Assembly (NCBI RefSeq): GCF_000002875.2
Contig: NC_009419.2
Span: 1,964,005 to 2,028,004 of the forward strand
Reading direction: 5' to 3'
Source of the DNA: Leishmania infantum JPCM5
Taxonomy: Eukaryota; Euglenozoa; Kinetoplastea; Trypanosomatida; Trypanosomatidae
DNA: 64,000 nucleotides
In this document: positions 51,564 through 61,555 of the stretch, one piece after another
Position numbering within the stretch: position 1 is the stretch's first letter
How the letters are laid out: the number at the start of each line of letters is the position of its first letter
The notes under the pieces: generated by a model
What the model was told of the DNA's origin: nothing
Seen by the model: the letters and a program-made list of their open reading frames with translations, nothing else
Database searches by the model: none
Position numbers and translations under genes: made by a program

Positions 51564-52688
51564 ATGGGTCTTCTGGAGCGCAGAAAGGCTATCGAGGAGG
51601 AGATCGCGAGAACACAAAAGAACAAAAAGACGGAGTACCATGTCGGTCGTCTCAAAGGGCAGCTGGCGCGCATCAAGACAGAAATGATGGAGAACGCCGC
51701 TCGCGCGGCCGGCGCGAAGGGTGGGGACGGCTTCGACGTTCGCAAGAGCGGCGATGTGCGCTGCGCCCTGGTCGGGTTTCCGTCCGTCGGCAAGTCGTCC
51801 TTTCTTTCGCGTGTCACGCAGACAGAGAGTGAGGCGGCCGGCTACGAGTTCACCACGTTGACGTGCATTCCTGGAAAGCTGATGCACAAGGGGACAGAAA
51901 TCCAAATCCTCGACCTGCCTGGCATTATTGAAGGTGCCGCAGAGGGTAAGGGCCGCGGTCGCCAGGTCATCGCGACGGCGCGCACTGCTGACATGATCAT
52001 CCTCATGCTCGACGCTGCCAAGGCAGAGGCACAGCGCTCGAAGATCGAGAGCGAGCTTGAGTCCGTTGGTATCCGTCTGAATCAGCGCTTCCCCAACGTC
52101 ACCTTCAAGAAGAAGGCATCGTGCAGCATGAATGTCGTAAGCTACAGCTCCACTGTGCCGCAAACAAGGGGCGTCTCCGAGCAGATGGTGAAGGAGGTTC
52201 TGAAGGACTATGGTATCTTTAACGCCGATGTGGCCCTGCGCGAAGACATCACTGTTGACCAGTTCATCGATGTAATAGAAGGAAACCGTAAGTACATGCC
52301 GTGCCTGTACGTGTACAATAAGATTGACACGATCACTATGGAGGAGATGGACCGCCTGAGTCGCCTGCCGCACTCTGTCGTGCTGTCGCTGCACTGGGAT
52401 CTCAACGTCGACGAGGTCATCGATGAGGTGTGGGAGCACCTCAACATCATTCGCATCTACACAAAGAAGCATGGTGAGCACCCTGACTTCGGCAAGCCAT
52501 TCGTCGTGAAGCGCGACGCAAGTGTGGAGCACATTTGCAAGCGCATTCACAAGGATATTGCGTCACGCTTCAAGTACGCCCTTGTGTGGGGCACGAGCGC
52601 GAAGCACCAGCCACAGCGCGTCGGTATTTCACATGAGCTAGAGGACGAGGATGTTCTTCAAATCATGCTAAGAACAGCCAATGAGTAG
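51564..52688 (+). CDS. DRG1: Developmentally regulated GTP-binding protein (DRG/RBG)
   Basis: 374 residues (human DRG1 is 367). N-terminal helix-turn region (MGLLERRKAIEEEIARTQKN), G1 GFPSVGKS (71-78), G3 DLPGIIEGA (117-125), G4 NKID (in VYNKIDTI), and a C-terminal TGS-type domain (FVVKRDASVEHICKRIHKDI). DRG proteins bind translating ribosomes with a DFRP partner and help resolve stalls. The N-terminal KNKKTEYHVGRLKGQLARI block, the length, and the LDAAKAEAQRSKIESELE helix fit DRG family; DRG1 versus DRG2 is not certain. Start 51564 matches family length; the frame is open upstream to 51258. Confidence 0.9.
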   Translation: MGLLERRKAIEEEIARTQKNKKTEYHVGRLKGQLARIKTEMMENAARAAGAKGGDGFDVRKSGDVRCALVGFPSVGKSSFLSRVTQTESEAAGYEFTTLTCIPGKLMHKGTEIQILDLPGIIEGAAEGKGRGRQVIATARTADMIILMLDAAKAEAQRSKIESELESVGIRLNQRFPNVTFKKKASCSMNVVSYSSTVPQTRGVSEQMVKEVLKDYGIFNADVALREDITVDQFIDVIEGNRKYMPCLYVYNKIDTITMEEMDRLSRLPHSVVLSLHWDLNVDEVIDEVWEHLNIIRIYTKKHGEHPDFGKPFVVKRDASVEHICKRIHKDIASRFKYALVWGTSAKHQPQRVGISHELEDEDVLQIMLRTANE

Positions 52689-53299
52689 CGTGTCTGTTTT
52701 TTTTTTGCTGTTGCTGAAGTGGATCGATGCGCATGTGAAGTCTTAGCGCCGCGTAAATCCCAGCGTTAAACCGAAAAAGGAGGAGGGGAAACAGAAAGCG
52801 AAACACACCTGGGTCTGTGTGCGTCGAGTTACGCCCTGCCGGCATCGTCTTGTCAGAGGATGTCTAGGTGCAGAGGAGACTGACGAGGAATCCGCGGAAC
52901 AGAACGCACATCAGTGTGCACCGTGTGCAGCTGACTATGCTTGTGTGCAGGCAGAGAGTGCGTCACAGAAGGCAGACTGGTTTCTTCCTACCGCTCATGT
53001 CCGCTCCTCTTCTCGTGCGCTTGCCTTCGTACCTCAAGGGAGGCATTCCTCTATTACCCCTATCGAGCGTGACCGTATTCCTGGACAGCGTCTCCGTCTC
53101 TTGCATTCTCTTCCCGCCGGTACGTCCACCGCATCCTTGCCTCACCTAACTTTTCTCTTGAAACTCTTTATCATTGCTGCGCGCTCGTCCGCACCGGTAG
53201 AGTCCCCAAAGCGAGCCTGTCCTTGGGCTTCACCCCCCCTCCAACCACCACCACCACCCCCTCCCTCCTTCTCTCTCCGTCTCAGAGTGTCCTCTGTGA
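52689..53299. other. Intergenic/UTR spacer
   Basis: T run at 52700-52708 and C/T-rich block 53235-53280 with a C run, just before the next gene. No coding signal. Confidence 0.5.
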
Positions 53300-55093
53300 A
53301 TGTCAGATTCACAACAACAACACAATAACTCAAACACGTGCACGCGCATGAGCCAGCACCAGGACGTGTTGACGGCAGCTTTCTTGCGGGCACATGGGGT
53401 CGCACTGTCGAAGCCGCTGCGCGATTGGCTGACGCGAGTCTCGTTCTTAGCGCGGGCTCAGACATCTGTTGAGAAAAAGGAGAAGTACGAAAGGTGGGCT
53501 CTGCGCGCGGTGGAGGATGCCGTGAAGTCGCCGGGTGGTGTGGCAGCCATCATGTGGGCCAAGCAAAGCGTTATAATGCCGCCCGATTCGCCTGACTGTA
53601 CGTCGGAGTGGTGGCAAGAGAGTCGCCGCGCCTGTGCAGCCTCCTCGAGTGGCACCGCCGCTACTTACGAGAATCCCACGCGAGCGGCGCTGCTGGCAGA
53701 GGCAATGCGACGCGCCCCAGCGTCGCTGCAGCCCTTTGTGCAGCAGGGCTTCAGCCTCTACGACAGAGAAGTGGCCCTCGGTCACCGCCGCTACGAGCAG
53801 GTCACCTTTGTAGAAATGCTCAATATCGCTAAGAGCCTGCAAGCCAAGGCGTCTCCAGCGCCCGTGCCGTCACCGGCCCCGCCACCTCCCTCACAGCCGC
53901 CGCCACCATCGTACAACGCGTTGATGACCCCGACAGCAGCCATCACGCGCACCGCTTTCGTACCGCCAACCTTGCACAAGAGGCCCGCGCCGGAAGCCGT
54001 ACCGCACGAGCCTCCACACAAGCGAGCTGTGCCATCCACCGCACCTGCTGTGTCGCGGAAGGATAAGACGTTCTTCTTCCAGCTTGCTGGTATCACGGAC
54101 GCTGAAGTCGCCGCCCCGCGCGAATTTATCGGGATGTCGACGGAGCTGGAGCGGCATTACACCCGCTACGAGCCCCTGGTCGAGGACATTCGCCCCCTCG
54201 CGGTGTTGAAGGACGCGTACGCGCACATTACCACGCACGCCACGGGCTTGGAGAAGACGGAAGGCAAGAAGGCTGCACAGAAGTACCTGAGTGATCAGCT
54301 CAAGGGCATGCGGCAGGATCTGCGAGTGCAGAACATTGTCGACAACTTCACCGTCATGGTGTATGAGGTGCACGCGCGGCTCTGCCTGGAGACTGGCGAC
54401 ATTGGCGAGTTCAATCAGTGCCAAGCAGGTCTGAAGCAGTTCTATGCAATGGACGCCGTTGACCTGAGTCAGTGCGATGTGAAGAACTTCTTTCTCTACC
54501 GCCTGGTGTATCTGACGCTGAGCGGACAGTACGACTCTCTCTCTACGGAGCTCATTCACTTCATCAACGCTCAGCTGCAGGGTACCGACCGGGCTGGCAG
54601 CAGCATCGCCAGGGAGCCGGTTAACCGCACCCTCGCTCTCTGCGCCGCGTGCAACGACGGCGACACGCCGTCGCTATGCCGTCTTCTGCTCAGCTTCGAG
54701 GTCGAAATGACGTACCTCGTTCGTATCTACTTGCAGAAATTGCGGATCATGTGGCTCAAAGAAATTCTCACCGCCATGAAGGGATCGCTCACGCTACGCT
54801 TTCTGATGGCCAGCCTCGGCTTCACGCCACTTCCTCACGGCAAGAAGAAGCGGCAGCTGTTCTGGTTGGACGACGCGGAGGAGAGCGCCGCGCTTCGGTT
54901 TGCCGAGCTCTTTCAAACACTCAAGGTGGAGCTGCCGCCGGACTTCTCCTTTCACGCAGAGGTCACCCGCGCAAAGCACACCGGGTCAGACCCACAGGCG
55001 CACTATCCGTCCCTCGACGCTGCCACTGCCCTGAAAGCGGTCAACGACTACCTCGTGTTCCTTGGGACACGCAAAGACGCCGCCCGCACATAG
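53300..55093 (+). CDS. THP3/LENG8-type SAC3/GANP-domain protein
   Basis: 597 residues (or 581 from the second ATG at 53348). Residues 1-185 are helical; a Pro-rich linker lies at about 190-255 (PAPPPPSQPPPP). The C-terminal half holds the SAC3/GANP (PCI-like) domain: GMSTELERHYTR (277-288), LRPLAVLK..., the family block LSDQLKGMRQDLRVQ (331-345), VYEVHARLCLETGDIGEFNQC, then a long PCI helical array. THP3/LENG8 proteins act in mRNA processing and export with Csn12/TREX-2-like partners. In trypanosomes, which trans-splice, a role in mRNA maturation or export is likely but unproven. Confidence 0.85.
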   Translation: MSDSQQQHNNSNTCTRMSQHQDVLTAAFLRAHGVALSKPLRDWLTRVSFLARAQTSVEKKEKYERWALRAVEDAVKSPGGVAAIMWAKQSVIMPPDSPDCTSEWWQESRRACAASSSGTAATYENPTRAALLAEAMRRAPASLQPFVQQGFSLYDREVALGHRRYEQVTFVEMLNIAKSLQAKASPAPVPSPAPPPPSQPPPPSYNALMTPTAAITRTAFVPPTLHKRPAPEAVPHEPPHKRAVPSTAPAVSRKDKTFFFQLAGITDAEVAAPREFIGMSTELERHYTRYEPLVEDIRPLAVLKDAYAHITTHATGLEKTEGKKAAQKYLSDQLKGMRQDLRVQNIVDNFTVMVYEVHARLCLETGDIGEFNQCQAGLKQFYAMDAVDLSQCDVKNFFLYRLVYLTLSGQYDSLSTELIHFINAQLQGTDRAGSSIAREPVNRTLALCAACNDGDTPSLCRLLLSFEVEMTYLVRIYLQKLRIMWLKEILTAMKGSLTLRFLMASLGFTPLPHGKKKRQLFWLDDAEESAALRFAELFQTLKVELPPDFSFHAEVTRAKHTGSDPQAHYPSLDAATALKAVNDYLVFLGTRKDAART

Positions 55094-55674
55094 GCGACAC
55101 GCTTCTCTGTTGGCGTGTGCCTCCCCCTCTCGCCATCGCCCCTCCATCATCACGGCACAGGGGAGGAGGTGGGAGTGCATCGTCTGCGATAGAGACGATT
55201 AATCACGCAAGCAACATTCACTGTGGCGCTCTTGGGCGGTGGATGTCTTAACACAGATGGTCGCTAACTCGTGCAGCGAGACAAGCCGCAGCGCGCCGTC
55301 GCTTTTCTGCCCTTCAGCGCTCCCCCCCCTTCGCGGCGACGGGGCCATTTTCTCGGTCGGAGCTGGATTACCACAACTCCTTCTTTTACTGCCCTCCCAT
55401 GCAGCGGGGTTATACCGTCTCTCCATCCATACCTCCTACGCACCCGCCTCTTTCTCGTGAATACCCCCTGTGGTCAGCCAGAAACTCATATTATCTGGAC
55501 CGTGAGCGTGGCGCTCTCTCCCCCCTCCTCCTCACAGTGGCACAAGACGCTCACAACTTTGCCATGTTACACCGCTTGCTCTGCAGTCCAACAGTCAATT
55601 CCTCGTTTGCTCGCCTCTTTCGTTTATTTTTTTTTCACCTCCTTCCCCAGCGGTTGGCATCTTGGCACGCAGTA
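55094..55674. other. Intergenic/UTR spacer
   Basis: C/T-rich, with a strong T tract then AG at 55649-55650 right before the IPP isomerase ATG. Nothing else recognised. Confidence 0.55.
55622..55650 (+). promoter_or_regulatory. Candidate trans-splice acceptor for IPP isomerase
   Basis: A TTT-rich tract followed by CTTCCCCAG ending at 55650, 24 bases before the ATG at 55675. It excludes the in-frame upstream ATG at 55399 as start. Confidence 0.6.
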
Positions 55675-56748
55675 ATGCGCTCTCGTGATTGCACGGTTGA
55701 CCGCGAGGCGGCGGTGCAGAAGCGCAAGAAGGACCACATCGACATTTGCTTGCATAAGGACGTCGAGCCGCACAAGAGGCGCACCTCCATCTGGAACAAG
55801 TACACGCTACCCTACAAGGCACTTCCCGAAGTTGATCTGCAGAAAATCGACACGTCCTGCGAGTTTATGGGCAAGCGCATATCCTTTCCCTTCTTCATTT
55901 CCTCCATGACCGGCGGTGAGGCGCACGGCCGCGTCATCAACGAGAACCTGGCAAAGGCGTGCGAGGCCGAGAAGATCCCGTTCGGGCTTGGTAGCATGCG
56001 CATCATCAACCGCTATGCGTCGGCGGTGCACACCTTTAACGTGAAGGAGTTCTGTCCTTCGGTTCCGATGCTAGCCAATATCGGCCTGGTGCAGCTGAAC
56101 TACGGTTTTGGCCCAAAGGAGGTAAACAACCTCGTGGACTCGGTGCGCGCCGACGGTCTGTGCATCCACCTGAACCATACGCAAGAAGTTTGCCAGCCGG
56201 AGGGCGACACAAACTTCGAGGGCCTGATTGAGAAGCTGCGCCAGCTGTTGCCGCTCATCAAGGTACCGGTACTCGTGAAAGGTGTCGGTCACGGCATTGA
56301 TTACGAATCGATGGTGGCCATCAAGGCCAGCGGCGTCAAGTACGTGGACGTTTCAGGATGCGGCGGCACGTCATGGGCCTGGATCGAGGGTCGCCGGCAG
56401 CCATACAAGGTGGAGGAAGAGAACATTGGTTACCTCTTTCGCGACATTGGTGTGCCTACCGATGTCTGCCTGCGTGAGAGCGCGCCGCTGACCGTCAACG
56501 GCGACCTCCACCTCATCGCCGGCGGCGGTATCCGCAACGGCATGGACGTCGCCAAGGCCCTCATGATGGGTGCCGAGTACGCCACGGCGGCGATGCCGTT
56601 TCTTGCGGCTGCCCTGGAAAGCTCAGAGGCGGTCCGTGCAGTGATTCAGCGTATGCGCCAGGAGCTGCGTGTCTCCATGTTTACCTGCGGTGCCCGCAAT
56701 ATTGGGGACCTTCGGCGCATGAAGGTGATTGAGCTCGGTCACCTTTAG
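55675..56748 (+). CDS. IDI2: Type II isopentenyl-diphosphate isomerase (FMN-dependent)
   Basis: 357 residues. It interconverts IPP and DMAPP in the mevalonate pathway; trypanosomatids use the bacterial-type flavoenzyme. Visible signatures: RKKDHID (17-23) for the diphosphate, [13 protein letters not shown] for FMN (74-86), LGSMR (105-109), HLN..Q (165-170), lysine K202 in [15 protein letters not shown] (227-234), and the second FMN-phosphate loop AGGGIRNG near 282-289. The C-terminus is GHL, close to a type-1 peroxisomal targeting signal, so glycosomal import is plausible. A clear splice acceptor 24 bases upstream fixes the start. Absence of the animal-type enzyme makes it a lineage marker. 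Confidence 0.95.
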   Translation: MRSRDCTVDREAAVQKRKKDHIDICLHKDVEPHKRRTSIWNKYTLPYKALPEVDLQKIDTSCEFMGKRISFPFFISSMTGGEAHGRVINENLAKACEAEKIPFGLGSMRIINRYASAVHTFNVKEFCPSVPMLANIGLVQLNYGFGPKEVNNLVDSVRADGLCIHLNHTQEVCQPEGDTNFEGLIEKLRQLLPLIKVPVLVKGVGHGIDYESMVAIKASGVKYVDVSGCGGTSWAWIEGRRQPYKVEEENIGYLFRDIGVPTDVCLRESAPLTVNGDLHLIAGGGIRNGMDVAKALMMGAEYATAAMPFLAAALESSEAVRAVIQRMRQELRVSMFTCGARNIGDLRRMKVIELGHL

Positions 56749-57658
56749 CCCTTTTCGTCGCTCTTTTGTGTGTGCGTGCGTCTTCAGCGCAGCCCCTCGT
56801 CTCACGCTCTCATCGTCGTCCCCTCTTCCTCCTCCTCTCCATTCCCTCGATGCCCCTTTTTTTTTTCGTTCATACGTATAGGCGACTGCTCAGGGCATCT
56901 AGAGACAAAACGGAAAAAAGATTTGAAAGCTGGCTGAAATGAACTAACGCTAAGAAAAACTCTCTCTCTCCGTTCCGCGGGTGCACACCTGCGGTGTGAA
57001 AGAATGAGAGCTCGTGCTGTTGCACTACTCAGTACAGCCTCGGGGTTATCATCCGATATCGTCCTCTCGCCGCCCAACGCCACGGGCCAGCGATGACCTC
57101 TGGTGAAGGTCACGCACGTACGTAGCGCTGTCTTTTTTTTTTTTCAATGTGTTTTGTTTTTCGAAAGGCGACAGCGAAAAGGTGATCGTGACCCTAACAC
57201 ATCAACTCGAAGATGGGCAACGGTTCCGTGAGCACCCGATCTGTTTCACGCTGCAGCTGACGCTCTCTCTGCTGTGGGTGTACACGGTATTCCGCGACAT
57301 AGATGAAGTCGGTGTCGCGCACGTGCGAGGCACAAAGGATGCTTGCGCCGTTTTGCTCGGTGGGTATGTGCGTGTGAGTGTGTCGTGTCTCTTCCTTGAC
57401 GTCACGTTGAGCCTTTACTATTGCATCTGCCCTGTCACCTTCTCCGTTCTACCTGATGCCCTTTTTTTCTCCGCCACCATCACCCCTCTCGCTTGATTGT
57501 TCACATGGGGTGTACAACACAGACGCGAGGAGTCAGCTGCTCGCCCTAAGTCTCCAGTGCCACTGCCTCACTCTAACACCAAACGATCACAACGAGGCCG
57601 GCGAGGCTGTTGCAGAAGTTCACATAAATACGCGCAATACACGCACGCACACAGACTC
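56749..57658. other. Intergenic/UTR spacer
   Basis: T-rich at about 56855-56865 and 57132-57145; pyrimidine-rich near 57430-57490. No gene recognised. Confidence 0.5.
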
Positions 57659-58699
57659 ATGGCATCGCGTGCCATTGCCAACTTTTCAGCGGACTTTTCG
57701 CCGCTCAAGTACGTTGAGCGCGCCGTCAAGAACTCGGACTGCCGAACACCCATCATTTTTGTGCAGCAAGACGGTGACCCGTTCCAGACCGTGTGCTACC
57801 TGGCCAAGAAGCGCGACTCTGCCGTTTGGAGTTTTGACGTGGCTCAGCTGCAGAGCATGCAGAACGTTGCGGACTACATCGACGTGGGTATCAACAATGG
57901 CGACTGGGTGTACATCACCAATTGCGACCTTGTGAGTGAGTCGTACTTCCGCGATGTTGCGCGCACCCTGTACAAGATTCTCCCCGAGCCGCACCTCTAC
58001 CCTCGTCGTGAGGTTTTCCGCTGCTTTTTTGGCGTCACTATGCCCTTTGACCTGAACGCGCCGGTGGGTCTGCCCTTTCCTCCATTGTTCATGCACAGCT
58101 CCCTCGTGGCACGCCCCACCGCCACGCAAGGGACGAAGTGGTCGCGTATTATGCCGGCTGAAAAGACCCTCTTTTCCGCTGCGGCGCTGAAACACCAACA
58201 GCGTCGCGAGGTTGGCCGCGAAAGCGACAGTGAGAGCGACCTGGATGAGGGGGACCGCATTTCCGGAGTCATCTTTTACCGCGCCGTGGAACGGAGCCGC
58301 GACATTGATCAGTCAACCGTAACGCTAGCGAAGCACGAGATGGTGCAAGCCGTCGAAGCGCAGGATGACCCCGTCATGCGCCGCCTTGTGTCCTCAGGCG
58401 AGGTGGACCTGTCCCGCAAACTGAAGGACGGCATGACACCCTTGCAGTATGCCTGCTGCAAACAGCTGACGGGGTCTGTGCGCACCTTGTTGTCTCTAGG
58501 TGCTGACCCCAATGCCCCGCGCGAGTCAGACGGTCGCCCTCCGCTGTTCATGTCGATCGACGACATGGAGCTAGCAAAAATGCTCGTCGAAGGCGGGGCG
58601 AACCTCTTCTCCAAATTCGAAGGGCACCGCGCCGACACACACCCTGACACCGCCCCTGATGTGGCGGCCTACTTGGATAAGGAGCGCAAATGCATGTAA
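57659..58699 (+). CDS. Dynein heavy-chain D6-like segment plus ankyrin repeats
   Basis: 346 residues. The N-terminal third resembles the last AAA module (D6) of dynein heavy chains: TPIIFVQQDGDP (30-41), then GDWVYITNCDLV (81-92; compare the GxWVxLQNCHLA of D6), followed by ...RREVFRCFFGVTMP. It stands alone, without the motor. Residues about 205-215 are an acidic Ser-rich linker. The C-terminal 100 residues are ankyrin-like (KDGMTPLQYACC...LLSLGADPNAP...ELAKMLVEGGANLF), at least two repeats. No motor ATPase motifs are present, so this is not a motor; a scaffold or regulatory protein is the inference. Confidence 0.65.
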   Translation: MASRAIANFSADFSPLKYVERAVKNSDCRTPIIFVQQDGDPFQTVCYLAKKRDSAVWSFDVAQLQSMQNVADYIDVGINNGDWVYITNCDLVSESYFRDVARTLYKILPEPHLYPRREVFRCFFGVTMPFDLNAPVGLPFPPLFMHSSLVARPTATQGTKWSRIMPAEKTLFSAAALKHQQRREVGRESDSESDLDEGDRISGVIFYRAVERSRDIDQSTVTLAKHEMVQAVEAQDDPVMRRLVSSGEVDLSRKLKDGMTPLQYACCKQLTGSVRTLLSLGADPNAPRESDGRPPLFMSIDDMELAKMLVEGGANLFSKFEGHRADTHPDTAPDVAAYLDKERKCM

Positions 58700-59427
58700 A
58701 CAGACGTTGGCAGACGATGTATTTTACCTGCAAGCTGTCATGGGCGCCTGCGCGCACGTCATTGTTGATCTACTTTTTCTTTCGCTCTATGTTTCGTTAC
58801 GCCCATGTCTCGATGTACAACCACTTCTCTCTCTGTCTTTTCACTCCACGTGATGCTGTTCAGCAGCGCTCGTCTTGGCGGCATGTGCTCCTGATTACCT
58901 TCTCTTGCACGCGTGCGCTTACGCGAGGAAGGGAAAGCCAGCATCTCTTCTTTCTTTCTTCGCCACCGCATCCTTTTTTTTTTTTTCGCTTCCTTCTGTC
59001 TGGATATGTAATGCGCTCGGGTACAGAGGAAGCACACAACAGAGGATCTCATGAAACCGCAGAACGGGAAGAACTTAGTCGCGCAAGTGTGCATTCCTCG
59101 GCATACTCCCCATCGTGGTGCTTGTGGTACGGCAAGCATATCAGGGTTTGTGAGCGTCGCGCCACCACGTTGCTCCGCTCCCCCTCCCGCCGCCGACTGA
59201 GTTGCGTCTTATTTGCTGTTCATGTCTTCGTTTTCCTTTGTGTTGTCGCGCTAGGTGCGATAAGCGGAGATTGCACGACACACGCCGTGCGACGAACACA
59301 TAACTTACCGATGGCCTGCCTCTCCTTTCACTCTACCTATCTTCATCACCCGTCCACCCCCTCCCCTCTCCCAACACTTCCCTCTTGGCTGGCGCACACA
59401 CGCACACACTCACCCGCGCAGAGAGAC
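58700..59427. other. Intergenic/UTR spacer
   Basis: T-rich tracts at about 58770-58800 and 58975-58990; C/T-rich block 59351-59387 before the permease ATG. The long open frame through this gap (from 58690) is low-complexity, so the start is set at 59428. Confidence 0.5.
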
Positions 59428-60660
59428 ATGAAGTTTTGGGATCACGTTTCTGGCCGTGGTGTGGTGGGGGCAGCGCTTAACTTGTCGGTTACCACTATCG
59501 GCGCCGGGGTGCTCGTCATCCCATCGACTTTCCAGGACGGAGGAATTTGCTTTGTGGTGGGCATGCTCGTCCTCGTTGGAGTTATGACGGTGCTCTCCAT
59601 TGACTACTTGATCCGGTGCATTGATTGTCTTCACCTCAAGTCGTACGAAGACATCTCACGCGAGCTACTGGGCCGGTGGTTCGAGGAGGCAGTGCGGTGG
59701 ATTCTCATATTTTACAACATCGGCATGGCGGCTGGCTACATCGTCGTCATTGGTGAGATCTTCACCCCAATACTGCCGCTCCTTCAGCCGTATCTGCCCT
59801 TCCTGACAGACAGCTCGCACGTGATGATCATGGCGTGGGCTTTCGTAATGCTGCCGCTGTCCTGTATCCCGAAAATCACAAAGATGAACTACATCTGCTT
59901 CGTCGCCATCACGGCCACCTTTCTCATCTCGGCAATTATCGTGTACCGCTACCTTGTCCCCTACGACGGGAAGCACAACCATGCCAAGGTCACGTATCTG
60001 TCAGTGAGTGAGCGCGCGCTCTTGGCTATGCCGGTGATGATGTTCTCGTTTGACTGCCAGTCCCTCGTGTTTCAGATCTACAACAATCTGAGAACGGTCA
60101 CGCGCGCAAATATGATGAGGGTGGCGTCGCTGAGCGTCAGCATCACTGGCTTGGTGTACCTAGTCGTTGGGCTGTTTGGCTACCTCACCCACACCCCCAA
60201 CATCACCGGCAACATCCTCGCAAACTACGATCCTTTCAAGGATCACCTCTTCGCATTCGGCGAGGCGGTGTACTCCTTTACAGTGATGGCCGCCTATGTC
60301 CTCGTTTTGTTCCCCTGTCGCGATGCCGTGTTCATTTTCTTGTATGGCCACAACACGGCGACGCACGAGCTGGCGCATGCGGCCATCACCACGCGTCAGA
60401 ATTTAGTTACTAGCATCCTACTATCGGCCTTGAGCATCTTTCTGGCCATGCAAGTCACAGGTATCGTCGTCGTCATCGCGCTTCTCGGAGGTCTCTGCAG
60501 CAGCACGATCTGCTTCTCCTACCCGGCAGCGTTTCGCATCATGCTCCACATCAGGGGCCTCGACCGCTGCAAGCCGATGGAGCTTGTCACCGCCATCAGC
60601 ATGCTCGTCTTTGGCGTGTTGGGCGGTAGTCTCGGCACTTTCATCGCCATTCGGGTATGA
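59428..60660 (+). CDS. Amino-acid permease (AAAP/SLC38 type)
   Basis: 410 residues, about 11 hydrophobic helices. The N-terminal SVTTIGAGVLVIPSTFQDGG (residues 20-39) is the classical AAAP sodium/proton-coupled amino-acid transporter signature, followed by a SYEDISRELLG loop and a PVMMFSFDCQ...YNNL block in the middle (helix 6 region). The N-terminus is short, with no long cytosolic extension, and the frame upstream of 59428 is spacer sequence. Leishmania has a large family of these with different substrates (arginine, lysine, proline and others); the substrate cannot be told from the sequence. Confidence 0.88.
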   Translation: MKFWDHVSGRGVVGAALNLSVTTIGAGVLVIPSTFQDGGICFVVGMLVLVGVMTVLSIDYLIRCIDCLHLKSYEDISRELLGRWFEEAVRWILIFYNIGMAAGYIVVIGEIFTPILPLLQPYLPFLTDSSHVMIMAWAFVMLPLSCIPKITKMNYICFVAITATFLISAIIVYRYLVPYDGKHNHAKVTYLSVSERALLAMPVMMFSFDCQSLVFQIYNNLRTVTRANMMRVASLSVSITGLVYLVVGLFGYLTHTPNITGNILANYDPFKDHLFAFGEAVYSFTVMAAYVLVLFPCRDAVFIFLYGHNTATHELAHAAITTRQNLVTSILLSALSIFLAMQVTGIVVVIALLGGLCSSTICFSYPAAFRIMLHIRGLDRCKPMELVTAISMLVFGVLGGSLGTFIAIRV

Positions 60661-61555
60661 CGACGGAGGGAGGCGCAAAAAAAAAAAAAAAGAGGGCTTT
60701 AACGAGTGGATGCCGCCTCTCTCTGTGTCTCTCTGCTTGGCGCCGCTCTACCTGTTCAAAGGGAAGCGGGGAGTCTCACGAAGAGTATGCGAGGACTCGT
60801 ACATGTAGCGTGGCAGCAACGGGCATGAGTGGGCAAATGGGGGGGGGGGGTGACAAGGGAGACGGTGTTTATTCCCTTTTCTGTCGGTGACTCCTCCTCT
60901 CATTGTATCACGTCTGATCTCCACCTCTGCTCGCAGCCTGCCAAAGCCCCGTCTTGACTGTTGCGCACACGCGCGACATAAGACAGCTGCATGTGCATCT
61001 GGTAATAATGCTTTTCTCTTTGCCGTTTCACTAAATGACATGGATAACGTCGCAACGTAATTGATAATCGTCCTCCTGGGTGTACGCATGTGTGCGTGGT
61101 TGTATGCAGAAGAGAGCGCGAGCTTCGCGGCCCTCTCCACACTGTATCTTGTTGTTTGGCGTCGTCTTTCTGCTGCTGGGGTCTGCTTTCAATGGAACAA
61201 TCTCCTTTGATAAACTTAACACTTCTCACGTGCTGTAGATGGAAAAATGCTCTGGGGCGTGTGTTGAGGGCGGTGGTGTGTGTATGGTGTATGTTGTTTT
61301 ATCGCTAGAAAAAGGAACGTTGGCCTTGAGCACAGTGCCTCGACGAAAGAGGGTGGGGGTGAGAAACGCTGCCGGTGAGTGTATGTGTCGTATCAGTGTT
61401 CATTTGCCCTGCGCCCTTCACCATCCTTCAGTGCTTTTTTTTATTGTTCTTCTGCTCGTTATGCGAGGTCCACCGGCGGCTCCTGCCCGGGACTCACCGA
61501 AATACACTGTGAGAGGGTGTCAAAGCCCTCCCCCCATCCGATGCACGGCAGGAGA
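60661..61555. other. Intergenic/3'UTR region
   Basis: Begins with an A-run at about 60677-60691 and a G-run near 60840-60850. Otherwise mixed; no gene recognised before the retroelement remnant. Confidence 0.5.

Noticed and set aside
51519..52550. 343-codon frame on the minus strand
   Set aside because: Antisense of the DRG gene; composition of a shadow.
58690..59427. N-terminal extension of the amino-acid permease frame
   Set aside because: Low-complexity spacer sequence with pyrimidine tracts; the permease family signature begins about 20 residues after the ATG at 59428.
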